Below, in pieces: positions 23,177 to 31,624 of a stretch of 41,859 nt of DNA (within the stretch, counting starts at the first letter, position 1; every line of letters begins with the position of its first letter). Source of the stretch: Oscillospiraceae bacterium. GTDB lineage: Bacteria; Bacillota; Clostridia; Oscillospirales; Acutalibacteraceae. The stretch covers positions 1 to 41,859 of the forward strand of contig CACZGD010000015.1 in the NCBI GenBank assembly GCA_902780565.1, written 5' to 3'. Below the pieces are notes generated by a model, which was not told the origin of the DNA, made no database searches, and saw only the letters and a program-made list of their open reading frames with translations. Position numbers and translations under genes: made by a program.

Positions 23177-24910
23177 ATGACCTTTGCCGAAACCCTGAAC
23201 GACCTGATGCGGCGCTATGAGATCCGTCCCGGCGCGCTGGCGGCGGCGTCGGGCTGCAGCGAGAGCACGGTGGAGCGCTACCGCGCCGGAAAACGGGAGC
23301 CGCTGCCGGACGCCCCGACGATCACAAAACTGGCGGCGGGCTTTGCCGCCCTGCTGCCGCCGGACGCCCCGGAGCGGGAAGGGGACCTGACCGCCCTGCT
23401 GCGCGCCCCGCTCTCCGGCGGGCTGGAGGTGCCGTACGACGTCTATCTTGTCAACCTGCGACGGCTTATGCAGACGTTCGAGATCCGCAGCGTGTCGCTG
23501 GCGCGGGCGCTCGCCTTTGACCCCTCCCACATCTCCAAGATCCTGTCCGGGCAGCGCCGCCCGGGGGACGTGCAAAAATTCACGGACACGGTCGCCGCTT
23601 ACGCGGCGGAGCGGATCCTGGCGGGGGGCGCCGCGGCGGAGGCGGCGGCGCTGCTGGAGAAAGACCCCGGCGCCCTCGGCGAGCCCCGCGAGCTGCAGGA
23701 GGCGATTGTCCGGTGGCTCGGCTCCAACAGCGGCAAAACGAGCCCCTCGCCCCTCGACGGCTTTCTGCAGAAGCTGGACGCCTTCGATCTGCGGCAGTTC
23801 CTGACGGGGCTGCGGTTCACGGACGCCGCCCTGCCGCAGGAGCCGGTCCGCCTGCCGGGCGTGAAGCACTACGCCGGACTGCCGGAGATGATGGAAAGCG
23901 AGCTGGATTTCATCCGCGCCACCGTGCAGGCGCCGGAGACGGAGGACTGCATCCTTTACAGCGATATGCCGATGGAGGACATGGCGGCCGACCCCGTGTT
24001 CCCGAAGCAATGGATGCTGGGCATGGCGGCGCTGCTGCAAAAGGGGCTGCGCCTGCGCATCGTGCACGACGTGCACCGGCCCCTGGGCGAAATGCTGCTG
24101 GGGCTGGAAAGCTACATCCCCATGTACATGACGGGGCAGATCGACCCCTATTACCTGCCGCGCGCCGAGGGCGGCGTGTTCCTGCACCTGCTGAAGGTTT
24201 CCGGCGCGGCGGCGCTGAGCGGCAGCGCGGTGGCCGGGCGGCAGGCGGACGGCTTGTATACGCTTGCGACCGACCGGGCGCTGGTGCAAAGGGCGAGAAG
24301 ACAGGCGGCGCGCCTGCTGGAAAACGCCCTGCCCCTGATGGAGATCTTCCGCGCGGACAGACGGGGAGACTTCAGCGCCGCCGTGAGCGCCCTGCCCACG
24401 GACTGCCCGCGGGAGCTGGTTTGCTGCGCCCCGCCCCTGTGGACCGCGCCCCCGGCGCTGCTGCGCGAATTGCTGCGCGAAGCGGGGCTCCCCCCGGCGG
24501 CGATCCCGGAAATCGAGGCAGTCGCCCGGCGGCAGCGCGCCGACCGGCTGACGACAATGCAGACCGCGACTCTGACCCTGCGGGTCCCGGCGGCGGAGGC
24601 GTTCGATTTCAACGCCGCGCCCCCGCTGCTGCCGCTTGCGGACTGCTTCCTTCCCCGGGACCTCCCCTATACCGCGGACGGCTACCGGCGCCACCTTGCC
24701 GCCCTGCGTACGCTTGTCGAAGCCATGCCGAACCTGACCCTGCGCACGGAAGCCCGCCCCACGTTCCGGAACCTGAGCTATGAGGTCGTCGGCAGCGCGG
24801 TCGCCCTCGTTTCCAAAAACACCGCCCCCGCCATCCATTTTCTGATCCGCCACCCCAAAATGGTCCGCGCACTTGCGGAGCTTGTCCCGCGGATAACGGA
24901 GGAGGGCTGA
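23177..24910 (+). CDS. Large cytoplasmic regulator with two N-terminal helix-turn-helix domains
   Basis: A 577-residue protein. Two Cro/XRE-like helix-turn-helix units lie in tandem: residues about 5-45 (LMRRYEIRPGALAAASGCSE, STVERYRAGKREP) and about 90-140 (LMQTFEIRSVSLARALAFDP, SHISKILSGQRRPGD). The remaining 430 residues are Ala/Leu/Arg-rich without membrane helices, signal peptide or a domain I can name; they contain ETEDCILYSDMPMEDMA and LRIVHDVHRPLGEMLLGLES. Such long XRE-type proteins occur in Clostridia as stand-alone regulators with a C-terminal sensing region. ATG at 23177 follows ACAAGGAGG. It is divergent from the dockerin gene with about 175 bp between, so that gene is a plausible target (inference). 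Confidence 0.8.
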   Translation: MTFAETLNDLMRRYEIRPGALAAASGCSESTVERYRAGKREPLPDAPTITKLAAGFAALLPPDAPEREGDLTALLRAPLSGGLEVPYDVYLVNLRRLMQTFEIRSVSLARALAFDPSHISKILSGQRRPGDVQKFTDTVAAYAAERILAGGAAAEAAALLEKDPGALGEPRELQEAIVRWLGSNSGKTSPSPLDGFLQKLDAFDLRQFLTGLRFTDAALPQEPVRLPGVKHYAGLPEMMESELDFIRATVQAPETEDCILYSDMPMEDMAADPVFPKQWMLGMAALLQKGLRLRIVHDVHRPLGEMLLGLESYIPMYMTGQIDPYYLPRAEGGVFLHLLKVSGAAALSGSAVAGRQADGLYTLATDRALVQRARRQAARLLENALPLMEIFRADRRGDFSAAVSALPTDCPRELVCCAPPLWTAPPALLRELLREAGLPPAAIPEIEAVARRQRADRLTTMQTATLTLRVPAAEAFDFNAAPPLLPLADCFLPRDLPYTADGYRRHLAALRTLVEAMPNLTLRTEARPTFRNLSYEVVGSAVALVSKNTAPAIHFLIRHPKMVRALAELVPRITEEG

Positions 24911-24935
24911 GGGGGTAAAAAGTGAAAAAATGATT

Positions 24936-24970
24936 CCCTTCGTCCCTCGGCCCTCGGCCCTTCTCCCCTG
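24936..24970. repeat. Short degenerate 7-bp tandem array (CCCTCGG type)
   Basis: CCCTTCG, CCCTCGG, CCCTCGG, CCCTTCT and CCCCTGA follow one another in the interval between the HTH gene and the GAPDH terminator. It is the smallest member of the dispersed heptad family and lacks the 20-bp core. Confidence 0.6.
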
Positions 24971-24999
24971 AAAAAAAACTCCCCCTCTTCCGAGGGGGA
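24971..24999 (-). terminator. Terminator of the GAPDH gene
   Basis: TCCCCCTC / GAGGGGGA stem with TTCC loop, followed on the minus strand by eight T (plus-strand A run 24971-24978); 25 bp after the gap stop codon. The plus-strand T-rich tail may also serve the HTH gene. Confidence 0.85.
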
Positions 25000-25023
25000 A
25001 ATTTTATTGGCTTTGTCGATCTC

Positions 25024-26058
25024 TTACAGCTCGGCGAAGTACTTGATGGTGCGGACCATCTGGCTGGTGTAGGAGTTCTCGTTGTCATACCACGCGACGA
25101 CCTGGACCTGATAGGTATCGTCGTCGATCTTGGTGACCATGGTCTGGTTGGCGTCGAACAGGGAGCCGTAGGTCATGCCGATGATATCGGAGGAGACCAG
25201 CTTCTCGGTGGTGTAGCCGAAGGACTCGGAGGTCTGCGCCTTCATCGCGGCGTTGATGGACTCCTTGGTGATGTCCTTACCCTTGACGACGGCAACAAGG
25301 ATGGTGGTGGAGCCGGTCGGAACGGGCACGCGCTGCGCGGAGCCGATCAGCTTGCCGTTGAGCTCGGGGATGACCAGACCGATCGCCTTGGCAGCGCCGG
25401 TGGAGTTGGGCACGATGTTGGCGGCGCCGGCGCGAGCGCGCTGCAGGTCGCCCTTTCTGTGCGGGCCGTCCAGGATCATCTGATCGCCGGTGTAGGCGTG
25501 CACGGTGGTCATGATACCGCTGACGATCGGATACGCGTCGTTCAGAGCCTTGGTCATGGGCGCCAGGCAATTGGTGGTGCAGGACGCGGCGGAGATGATG
25601 GTATCTTCCTTCGTCAGGATCTGGTTATTGACGTTGTAAACGATGGTAGGCAGATCGTTGCCCGCGGGAGCGGAGATGACGACCTTCTTCGCGCCGGCGT
25701 CGATGTGCGCCTGGCTCTTGGCCTTGGAGGTATAGAAACCGGTGCACTCCAGCACGACGTCCACACCGAGCTCGCCCCAGGGAAGATTGACGGCGTCCTT
25801 CTCGGCATAGATCTTGAGGACCTTGCCGTCCACGGTGATGGTGCCGGCCTCGTCGTCGGCTTCCACGGTGTGCTTGTTCTCGCCGATCACGCCGCAGTAA
25901 CCCTTCTGGGCGGTATCATACTTGAGCAGGTGCGCAAGCATGGAGGGCTTGGTCAGGTCGTTGATGGCGACGATCTCATACCCTTCGGCGCCGAACATCT
26001 GACGGAACGCAAGACGGCCGATTCTGCCGAAACCATTGATAGCAACTTTCACAGACAT
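25024..26058 (-). CDS. gap: Glyceraldehyde-3-phosphate dehydrogenase
   Basis: A 344-residue NAD-dependent enzyme of glycolysis that converts glyceraldehyde 3-phosphate to 1,3-bisphosphoglycerate. The N-terminal nucleotide-binding motif is [16 protein letters not shown], and the active site is [12 protein letters not shown] with the catalytic Cys near residue 155. The catalytic His lies in the [11 protein letters not shown] segment, and [12 protein letters not shown] near the C-terminus is also diagnostic. The length is normal. ATG at 26058 has GGAGGA upstream. The gene has its own promoter and terminator and is monocistronic, as expected for a strongly expressed glycolytic gene. An Asp-rich adenine pocket cannot be assigned by eye, but an NAD-type role is standard for this form. 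Confidence 0.97.
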   Translation of the reverse strand: MSVKVAINGFGRIGRLAFRQMFGAEGYEIVAINDLTKPSMLAHLLKYDTAQKGYCGVIGENKHTVEADDEAGTITVDGKVLKIYAEKDAVNLPWGELGVDVVLECTGFYTSKAKSQAHIDAGAKKVVISAPAGNDLPTIVYNVNNQILTKEDTIISAASCTTNCLAPMTKALNDAYPIVSGIMTTVHAYTGDQMILDGPHRKGDLQRARAGAANIVPNSTGAAKAIGLVIPELNGKLIGSAQRVPVPTGSTTILVAVVKGKDITKESINAAMKAQTSESFGYTTEKLVSSDIIGMTYGSLFDANQTMVTKIDDDTYQVQVVAWYDNENSYTSQMVRTIKYFAEL

Positions 26059-26112
26059 AATAAATATTTCCTCCGTTTTTCAGAACTCTCGTTCCTTATT
26101 TTTCCATGTTGT

Positions 26113-26141
26113 ATTATAGCCGAAAACCAACCGTATTGCAA
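26113..26141 (-). promoter_or_regulatory. Promoter of gap
   Basis: Minus-strand TTGCAA (26141-26136), 17-bp spacer, perfect TATAAT (26118-26113), about 55 bp before the start codon. Confidence 0.87.
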
Positions 26142-26322
26142 TACCCTTGGCAAACTTTTGTCAATCTGCCGAAATTCATCAAAATATCGAATAGCGGATT
26201 TGTGACAGACGGCAAACGGCAGCGGGTCGATCGGTCAACGGCCGCCGACCCGGGCGCAGAACCGGCGCAGTCCTCCGGCGGCGCGGCGGTCAGGACCGCG
26301 TTTCGTTTTCGTATTGCAAACC

Positions 26323-27282
26323 TTAAAGATTCACGATATTCTGCGGCTTGCCCGCAAGGAAGCCCGCGATATTCTGCTCCAGAATGCCCATGAGCCGTCC
26401 GCGGGTCTCGGTGGCAGCCCAAGCGATGTGGGGCGTGATGAGGGCGTTTTTCGCGGTGAGCAGGGGGTTATCCGGCAGCGGCGGCTCGGTAGAAAGCACG
26501 TCCGCCCCAAGGCCGCCGAGCTTGCCGCTGTTCAGCGCGGCGGCAACGTCCGCTTCGTCCAGCTCGCCGCCGCGGGCGTTGTTGATCAGGATGGCGCCGT
26601 CCTTCATTTTCGCGATGAAGGCGGCGTTCACAAGCTTTGTCGTGGCGGGGGTCTGCGGGACGTGGAGGGACACGAAGTCGCACTGCGGCAGCATCTCGTC
26701 CAGCGAGCAGAAGGTCACGTCCGCGTCCGGGTATTTTTCGGGATGGGCGGTATTCGCAAGAACGCGCATCTCGAACGCCTTTGCCATTTTCGCCACGCGC
26801 TGCCCGATGTTGCCGTAGCCGATCACGCCGAGGGTCTTGCCCTGCAGCTCCGTGGGCGCGCTGAGGAAGTAGGAGAAATCCGCGCTGCGGACCCACTCCC
26901 CGCGGTGGACGGAGTCGGAATGCGGGGCGATCTTGTTTGCGAACGCCAGAATGAACGCCATGGTCTGCTGCGCCACGGCGAAGCCCGAATAGGAGGGCAC
27001 GTTCGCCACTAAAATGCCGTGCTCGCGGCAGGCGTCGCAGTCCACCACGTTGTAGCCCGTGGCAAGCAGGGCGATGAGCTTCAGCTTCGGCAGGCTTTCG
27101 GCGACCCGGCGGGTGATCACGGTTTTGTTGATGATCGCAATGTCCGCGTCGGCGGCGCGCTCGATCACAAGGTCCTCGGTGAGGCTGCGGTCATACACGA
27201 CCAGCTCGCCGTATTTCTTCAGGAAATCCCAGCTCAGATCGCCGGGATTCGCGGAAACGGAATCAAGGATTACGATTTTCAT
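26323..27282 (-). CDS. D-2-hydroxyacid dehydrogenase (glycerate dehydrogenase-like)
   Basis: A 319-residue NAD(P)-dependent oxidoreductase of the D-isomer-specific 2-hydroxyacid dehydrogenase family, closest in appearance to hydroxypyruvate/glycerate dehydrogenases. The Rossmann motif GVIGYGNIGQRVAKMA lies at about residues 150-165. The catalytic triad residues are visible: Arg in NNARGGELDE, Glu in STEPPLPDNPLL and His in TPHIAWAATETRGR. The substrate loop ATGYNVVDCDACREHGI is also typical. ATG at 27282 has AGGAG eight bases upstream. The gene follows the metallophosphoesterase gene across a heptad repeat array (about 120 bp) and may or may not be cotranscribed with it. Natural substrate (hydroxypyruvate, glyoxylate or another 2-oxo acid) is not settled by sequence. 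Confidence 0.92.
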   Translation of the reverse strand: MKIVILDSVSANPGDLSWDFLKKYGELVVYDRSLTEDLVIERAADADIAIINKTVITRRVAESLPKLKLIALLATGYNVVDCDACREHGILVANVPSYSGFAVAQQTMAFILAFANKIAPHSDSVHRGEWVRSADFSYFLSAPTELQGKTLGVIGYGNIGQRVAKMAKAFEMRVLANTAHPEKYPDADVTFCSLDEMLPQCDFVSLHVPQTPATTKLVNAAFIAKMKDGAILINNARGGELDEADVAAALNSGKLGGLGADVLSTEPPLPDNPLLTAKNALITPHIAWAATETRGRLMGILEQNIAGFLAGKPQNIVNL

Positions 27283-27318
27283 AATGGAGCTCCTATTCTG
27301 TTGTTGTCGGACCGGGGG

Positions 27319-27396
27319 GTCAGGGGTCAGGGGTCAGGGCCGAGGGCCGAGGGCCGGGGGCCGGGGGCCGAGGGTCGGGACCTGCGGTCGGCATTT
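27319..27396. repeat. Heptad array plus 20-bp core (dispersed repeat copy, minus orientation)
   Basis: Eight 7-bp units run 27319-27374 (GTCAGGG three times, CCGAGGG twice, CCGGGGG twice, CCGAGGG), then TCGGGACCTGCGGTCGGCAT (27375-27394), the exact reverse complement of the 20-bp core ATGCCGACCGCAGGTCCCGA. It starts ten bases after the metallophosphoesterase stop codon. Confidence 0.88.
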
Positions 27397-27405
27397 CGGC
27401 AAGGC

Positions 27406-28758
27406 TCAGTCCGTCAGATGCAGCGTTTCGTTCAGGTCGTCGAAGTCGTATTTGCCGATGGTGCCTTCGACGAGGGCGGAGAGGCTTTGCCCCTTGATGT
27501 TGACGCGGTCGCCGAGCTTGCCGACGACTCCCATGACGGCTTCATGCTCCGGGGTGCCCTTGACGTAGGGCATGTTGCCCTCGAAGGCGTGGCGCACAAG
27601 GTCGCGCGCGAGGTCCACGAACAGCATATCGCGGATGGAGGGGGCGCACGGCGTAAGGGTCAGCTTGCACACCTGCCCCACGGTGGCGTTATTGAGCTTT
27701 TCGCCGAGCTTCGCCACCGCCTTCAGCAGCGGTTCGGAATCGTTTTTCATGCGGATCTTGCCGAGGAAGCGGGCGGGGTCGTCGCGCATATAGGTCAGCA
27801 TGGTGGTGATCATGCTGTCGAACTGCCGCTGCATATACGCCTCCTGCGTCAGGCCGCCGAAATCCCACTCGAAGGCGGGGATGGGCAGGGTTTTGATATC
27901 CACGGTGTTGTAGTCGTCCGTGAACGACACCAGACGCATCCCTGCCGGATGCCCGATCAGCGCGCCCGTGCAGACGTCGAAGAATTTGTTGCCCTTTTCT
28001 GTAACCTTGCAGTTGATGGCCATGTTGTGCATATGCCCGGTGAAGCACAGATGCACGCCCTCGTCCGCCAGCATGGTGGTGATGAAATCGGCGTTCTTCA
28101 TCACGACCTCGCCCCCGAGCAGCCCGAACAGCGGCACGCCGGGCAGCAGCGGATAGTGGTTCATGGCGATCATGACCTGATGGTCTTCCCTCGCCTGTCT
28201 GGTCTGCTTCAGGATCCATTCGATCTGCCGCGCGGAATAGGTGTGGCCGCACTTGCCGTCGCCGTCGTTATTCAGCGCCAAAAGCCGCAGGCCCGGCGCG
28301 AGCTGCGCCACGTAGGAGAGGTTCTCCTTGTCCACGGCGATGGCGTCCGAAAAGCCGTAGTCGTAATACAGCTCGAACAGCTCGCTGCGAAGCGTGCCCT
28401 CGGTCTCGTGGCGCCCGGTCTCGTCGAAGCAGAAGGGAGCGCTCGGCGGGTCCTTGAAGTCATGCCCGGCGGTGATCACAAAGATGCGCTTGCCGTGCGC
28501 CTTCAGCTCCCGCAAAAGCTCGATGAACTCCAGATGGCTCTCCTTTTCGCCGTTAAAGGAGAGGTCGCCCGCGATCAGCACGGTATCGGCAAGGTCCGTG
28601 TCGTTCAGCCACCGGAAGGCGGCGCGGTTGATGGCTTCGGTTTCGGCAAAGCATTTCTGCTCGGTGCGCATGAATTCCTCATACGCCTCGCCCCGGCAGC
28701 CGAGCTTGGAGGCGAAATAGTGCGTGTCGGTAATCAGTAACAGCTTGAAGGGATCCAT
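27406..28758 (-). CDS. Metallophosphoesterase with altered GNHD motif
   Basis: A 450-residue cytoplasmic calcineurin-like phosphoesterase. Metal-binding motifs appear in order: ITDTHYFA (about 10-16), IAGDLSFNGEKESH (about 62), NHYPLL (about 200) and FTGHMHNM (about 240). The motif that normally reads GNHD/E appears as TAGHDF (about 97-102), so the Asn usually needed as a metal ligand and catalytic residue is missing while His-Asp remain. A C-terminal half of about 180 residues after the catalytic core is helical and unnamed. ATG at 28758 follows AAAGGAG. No signal peptide is present, so the enzyme is intracellular, unlike many relatives that act on secreted nucleotides. Substrate unknown; Clostridial relatives are generally unstudied. 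Confidence 0.85.
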   Translation of the reverse strand: MDPFKLLLITDTHYFASKLGCRGEAYEEFMRTEQKCFAETEAINRAAFRWLNDTDLADTVLIAGDLSFNGEKESHLEFIELLRELKAHGKRIFVITAGHDFKDPPSAPFCFDETGRHETEGTLRSELFELYYDYGFSDAIAVDKENLSYVAQLAPGLRLLALNNDGDGKCGHTYSARQIEWILKQTRQAREDHQVMIAMNHYPLLPGVPLFGLLGGEVVMKNADFITTMLADEGVHLCFTGHMHNMAINCKVTEKGNKFFDVCTGALIGHPAGMRLVSFTDDYNTVDIKTLPIPAFEWDFGGLTQEAYMQRQFDSMITTMLTYMRDDPARFLGKIRMKNDSEPLLKAVAKLGEKLNNATVGQVCKLTLTPCAPSIRDMLFVDLARDLVRHAFEGNMPYVKGTPEHEAVMGVVGKLGDRVNIKGQSLSALVEGTIGKYDFDDLNETLHLTD

Positions 28759-28915
28759 GAGAGTGCTCCTTTCTGCGCCGCGGCGCGGCGGGTTCTATGT
28801 TTTTGGTGTTGGAGGTCGGATGAAGGACGGGGCTGCGCCCCGTACCCCATTATAAAAATGCAAAATGCAGAATTGAATACCAAATTTCGGAAGGGCTTCG
28901 CCCTTACCCATCTTA
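28759..28915. other. Gene-free leader region with two compact hairpins
   Basis: Two short hairpins lie upstream of the metallophosphoesterase gene: GGGGC-TGC-GCCCC (28829-28841) and AAGGGC-TTC-GCCCTT (28891-28905). A stretch of tgcaaaatgcagaattg-type sequence lies between. No gene is seen. Confidence 0.6.
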
Positions 28916-28917
28916 AG

Positions 28918-29051
28918 ATGCCGACCGCAGGTCCCGACCCTGGCCTCTGGCCCCTGGTCCCTGGTCCCTGGTAAAATGCCGACCGCAGGTCCCGACCCTG
29001 GCCCCTGACTTCTGGTCTCTGACCCCTGACTTCCGGCCCCTGACTCCCGGC
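28918..29051. repeat. Two copies of the 20-bp core, each followed by a heptad array
   Basis: ATGCCGACCGCAGGTCCCGA occurs at 28918-28937, then five heptads (CCCTGGC, CTCTGGC, CCCTGGT three times, to 28972); it occurs again at 28976-28995, then eight heptads (CCCTGGC, CCCTGAC, TTCTGGT, CTCTGAC, CCCTGAC, TTCCGGC, CCCTGAC, TCCCGGC) ending at 29051, immediately next to the lipoprotein stop codon at 29052. Confidence 0.92.
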
Positions 29052-30035
29052 TCAGACCGCGCCGCGGACCTTTTCCACGGTCCGGCAGCAGGCTTCCACG
29101 GCGGTGCTGTCGCGCATGGAGGAATAGCGGTTGCACATGACGTTGATCTCGCTTTGGAGATAGGGCTCGGAGACGGCGAGGAGGCAGGCGTCGCGGTTCT
29201 CCTCAAAGAAGCTGTCGTCGGACAGGATATCGACCTTATAGACGAGGAAGAGATAGTCCTCGAAATCCATGATCGCGGCCTTGCCGTTCGTCAGCCCCAT
29301 GGCGAAATCGAAGAACCCGGCGGGGTAAACGTCCGTATCGCGCGGGACGATCTCGGTTTTGAGCGCCTGCCGGACCTCCTCGTTCCCTTCGCTTATAAGG
29401 GAGGCGTACATGAAATCCAGCGCCACCCCGGCGTTGATCTGCTCCACGGCGTAGTTATAGCGCTCCAGAATCGCCTGCAGCACGTCCTGCGGATATTCGA
29501 TGTGGTTGCCGTAAAGGTCCGTATCGTACAGGTTGCAGCGCACCATTTTGACCGCCACGTAATTCTGCTCGAAATAGCTTTTCAGCAGCTCGTCCGGCAG
29601 CGGCTTCATCCCGCCCCGGTCAAACAGGGCGTAGCGCATATCCTCGATATAGGTGCCGGAGAGCCGGAGCTTGAGGAAGGTCTCCTTCGAGACTCCGATG
29701 CGCTTGTAATGTGCGGAAAACGCGCCCCACAGGGCGTTGGCGTGCTCGGCGCACACGGCCTTTTCCGCCCCCGTGAGGGCAAGCCCCCACGCGCGGAAGG
29801 TGGAATTCACGGCGACGTAACGGATGCAGCTTTCGGTGGCAGCCTGCACGCGGGCGTCGCGGGTCGTATAGGACGGATCGGCGCACGCGATATCGTAATA
29901 ATACCGGAAGATCTCGCCGTTCACGGGCGTGCCGTTCACGGTCAGGGGCGTGCCCTCCTCGCTTTGCCCGCACGCGGTCAGCGTCAGCAGCGCAAAAACA
30001 GCCGCCAGCAGCGCCGCAAGCCCCCGTCTGATCAC
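29052..30035 (-). CDS. Lipoprotein with SurA/PrsA-like N-terminus (putative extracytoplasmic chaperone)
   Basis: A 327-residue exported lipoprotein. GTG at 30035 is chosen because GGAGGGA lies six bases upstream; it gives a signal peptide IRRGLAALLAAVFALLTLTA with lipobox LTAC (Cys near residue 22). After it comes TPLTVNGTPVNGEIFRYYY, the typical start of a SurA/PrsA N-terminal domain (xVNGxxIxxxEFxYY). The helical body follows (about 60-180), including YFEQNYVAVKMVRCNLYD. No parvulin-type isomerase motif is visible, so a foldase role without isomerase activity, or another substrate-binding role, is likelier. Its stop codon abuts a heptad repeat array. A divergent promoter pair separates it from the MBL-fold gene. 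Function is inferred from the N-terminus only. Confidence 0.75.
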   Translation of the reverse strand: MIRRGLAALLAAVFALLTLTACGQSEEGTPLTVNGTPVNGEIFRYYYDIACADPSYTTRDARVQAATESCIRYVAVNSTFRAWGLALTGAEKAVCAEHANALWGAFSAHYKRIGVSKETFLKLRLSGTYIEDMRYALFDRGGMKPLPDELLKSYFEQNYVAVKMVRCNLYDTDLYGNHIEYPQDVLQAILERYNYAVEQINAGVALDFMYASLISEGNEEVRQALKTEIVPRDTDVYPAGFFDFAMGLTNGKAAIMDFEDYLFLVYKVDILSDDSFFEENRDACLLAVSEPYLQSEINVMCNRYSSMRDSTAVEACCRTVEKVRGAV

Positions 30036-30078
30036 AGCAGATCCCTCCTTCCCCGTCAAATGAACGTCATACATAAAC

Positions 30079-30107
30079 AGTATAGCATATTCCGCCGCCG
30101 GTTGCAA
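30079..30107 (-). promoter_or_regulatory. Promoter of the SurA-like lipoprotein gene
   Basis: Minus-strand TTGCAA (30107-30102), 17-bp spacer, TATACT (30084-30079) with TG extension. Confidence 0.85.
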
Positions 30108-30151
30108 GGTTTGATTTTGGAAACAGCGGGCAGGTTTGCCGGATTTCCGGC

Positions 30152-30180
30152 TTGCGAAACGCGCCGGGCCGCGGTATAAT
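30152..30180 (+). promoter_or_regulatory. Promoter of the MBL-fold hydrolase gene
   Basis: TTGCGA (30152-30157), 17-bp spacer, perfect TATAAT (30175-30180); the start codon is 35 bp downstream. Confidence 0.83.
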
Positions 30181-30214
30181 AGAGGGCGAACGCCTGAAAA
30201 CCGGAGGAACCCTT

Positions 30215-31015
30215 ATGAAACTGACCATGCTCGGCACGGGCAACGCCCAGGTCACCGAATGCTATAACACCTGCTTCCTGCTGGAGGACCGGCGGCAGCT
30301 CTTTCTGATCGACGGGGGCGGCGGCAGCGCGATCCTGCGCCAGCTCAAATACGCGGGCGCCGACTGGCGGGACGTGCGGCAGATTTTCGTCACGCACAAG
30401 CACATCGATCATCTGCTGGGGATCGTCTGGATGATGCGCATGATCTGCCAGTCCATGAGCCGCGGGAAATACGAGGGCGAGGCCGCGATCTACGCGCACG
30501 GGGAGGTGCTGGCGCTGCTGCGTGAGCTGGGGGAAAAGCTGCTGGCCGAAAAGGACGCGAAGCACCTCGGAGGGCGGCTGCGGCTCGTGGAGGTACACGA
30601 CGGCGAGACCCTGCCTGTGATCGGGCATGACGTCACGTTCTTCGATATCCGCTCCACCAAGGCGAAGCAGTTCGGCTTTTCCATGGAGCTGGGGGACGGC
30701 AGAAGGCTGACCTGCTGCGGGGACGAGCCGTATGAACCGAGCGAAGAGCCCTACGCGAAAAACAGCGACTGGCTGCTGCACGAGGCCTTTTGTCTGTACG
30801 GCCAGCGCGACGTGTTCAGGCCCTATGAGAAGCACCACTCCACCGTGAAGGACGCCTGCCTTCTTGCCGAAAGCCTCGGCGTCAAAAATCTGCTCCTGTA
30901 CCATACCGAGGATAAAAACATCCGAGAGCGCAAAGCCCTGTACACCGCCGAGGGTGCGCGGTATTTCCACGGGAACCTGTTCGTCCCGGACGATCTGGAA
31001 ACGTTTGAGCTGTAA
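30215..31015 (+). CDS. RNase Z-like metallo-beta-lactamase-fold hydrolase
   Basis: A 266-residue metal-dependent hydrolase. The zinc motif HxHxDH is present as VTHKHIDHLLG (about 58-67), with further ligands expected in the GDEPYEPS segment and near the C-terminal YHTED. The N-terminus KLTMLGTGNAQVTECYNTCF is the usual start of RNase Z and related phosphodiesterases (TxLGTGxAxP). The pattern LLIDGGGGSAILRQL also fits. It is shorter than true RNase Z (about 310 residues) and lacks the long exosite loop that binds tRNA, so a general phosphodiesterase or hydrolase role is likelier than tRNA 3' processing. ATG at 30215 follows CCGGAGGAA. The gene has its own promoter and is followed by a terminator. 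Confidence 0.88.
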   Translation: MKLTMLGTGNAQVTECYNTCFLLEDRRQLFLIDGGGGSAILRQLKYAGADWRDVRQIFVTHKHIDHLLGIVWMMRMICQSMSRGKYEGEAAIYAHGEVLALLRELGEKLLAEKDAKHLGGRLRLVEVHDGETLPVIGHDVTFFDIRSTKAKQFGFSMELGDGRRLTCCGDEPYEPSEEPYAKNSDWLLHEAFCLYGQRDVFRPYEKHHSTVKDACLLAESLGVKNLLLYHTEDKNIRERKALYTAEGARYFHGNLFVPDDLETFEL

Positions 31016-31020
31016 AAAAG

Positions 31021-31046
31021 ACCCGGGAGGAAAGATCCCGGGTTTT
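31021..31046 (+). terminator. Terminator after the MBL-fold gene
   Basis: ACCCGGGA (31021-31028) and TCCCGGGT (31036-31043) form an 8-bp stem followed by TTTT. Confidence 0.75.
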
Positions 31047-31118
31047 CGATTTTAAAATCATATATTATGACGTATAAAAGAATCCTGCCGCGTCGGCGTT
31101 CAGAGAATAACAGGCTCC

Positions 31119-31236
31119 CCTGTCAGCACTGTCAGCACTGTCAGCACTGTCAGCACCAAAAAACGATCCATATATAAAAAACTTTTTTTTATTTTCTTCA
31201 AAATCGGGTGCTGTATATGCTGACAGTGCTGACAGG
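31119..31236. repeat. Repeat module 1: arms of 9-bp units (TGTCAGCAC)
   Basis: Left arm: four exact 9-bp units TGTCAGCAC at 31121-31156. Right arm 31206-31236 contains the reverse complements (GTGCTGACA type), so that the outer 18 bases (31119-31136) pair perfectly with GCTGACAGTGCTGACAGG (31219-31236). The central loop of about 50 bases is AT-rich (TATATAAAAAAC, TTTTTTTTATTTTC). Confidence 0.9.
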
Positions 31237-31321
31237 TTCAGCCGAACACACGAATCGGCACGATTCAAACAAAACATGCGGTCATTCAAATGCCTGATGC
31301 GCGTTCATATAAGGTGCTGCT

Positions 31322-31445
31322 GCCGCTACTACCGCTACTCCTAAAATAGGGCAAAATAATAAAAAACTTTTTTATATCACAGATGGTTTTGGGTAGTAGC
31401 GGTAGTAGCGGTAGTAGCAGTAAGAATTAGCAGTAATAACAGTAA
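31322..31445. repeat. Repeat module 2: arms of 9-bp units (GCTACTACC / GGTAGTAGC)
   Basis: Left arm 31322-31341 holds GCTACTACC then GCTACTCC. Right arm holds three exact GGTAGTAGC units (31392-31418) and then a decaying AGTAA-rich tail to 31445. The loop is AT-rich with an AAAAAACTTTTTTAT palindrome, as in module 1. Confidence 0.87.
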
Positions 31446-31514
31446 GTTAAATATATAGTTAAATATATATGAAATGTGAGCAGTGCGTTGTGCTTCAATT
31501 TGACGCGGAATAAA

Positions 31515-31624
31515 GTGTCAACACTGTCAACAGTGAAAATGTGAGGCATCGAAAGGAAAATCAAAAAAGAAAGAAAACCTGATTTTGTGTGTTGACAGTG
31601 TTGACAGTGTGAACAGTGTTGACA
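31515..31624. repeat. Repeat module 3: arms of 9-bp units (TGTCAACAC / GTGTTGACA)
   Basis: Left arm: TGTCAACAC and TGTCAACAG (31516-31533). Right arm: four 9-bp units GTGTTGACA, GTGTTGACA, GTGTGAACA, GTGTTGACA (31589-31624). The loop is purine-rich (GAAAGGAAAATCAAAAAAGA). An ATATATGATATAT tract follows directly. Confidence 0.9.

Noticed and set aside
31065-31289. Minus-strand frame encoding an Ala-Asp-Ser repeat peptide
   Set aside because: The repeat peptide only reflects the 9-bp DNA units; there is no ribosome site, and the opposite arm would encode the complement in another frame.
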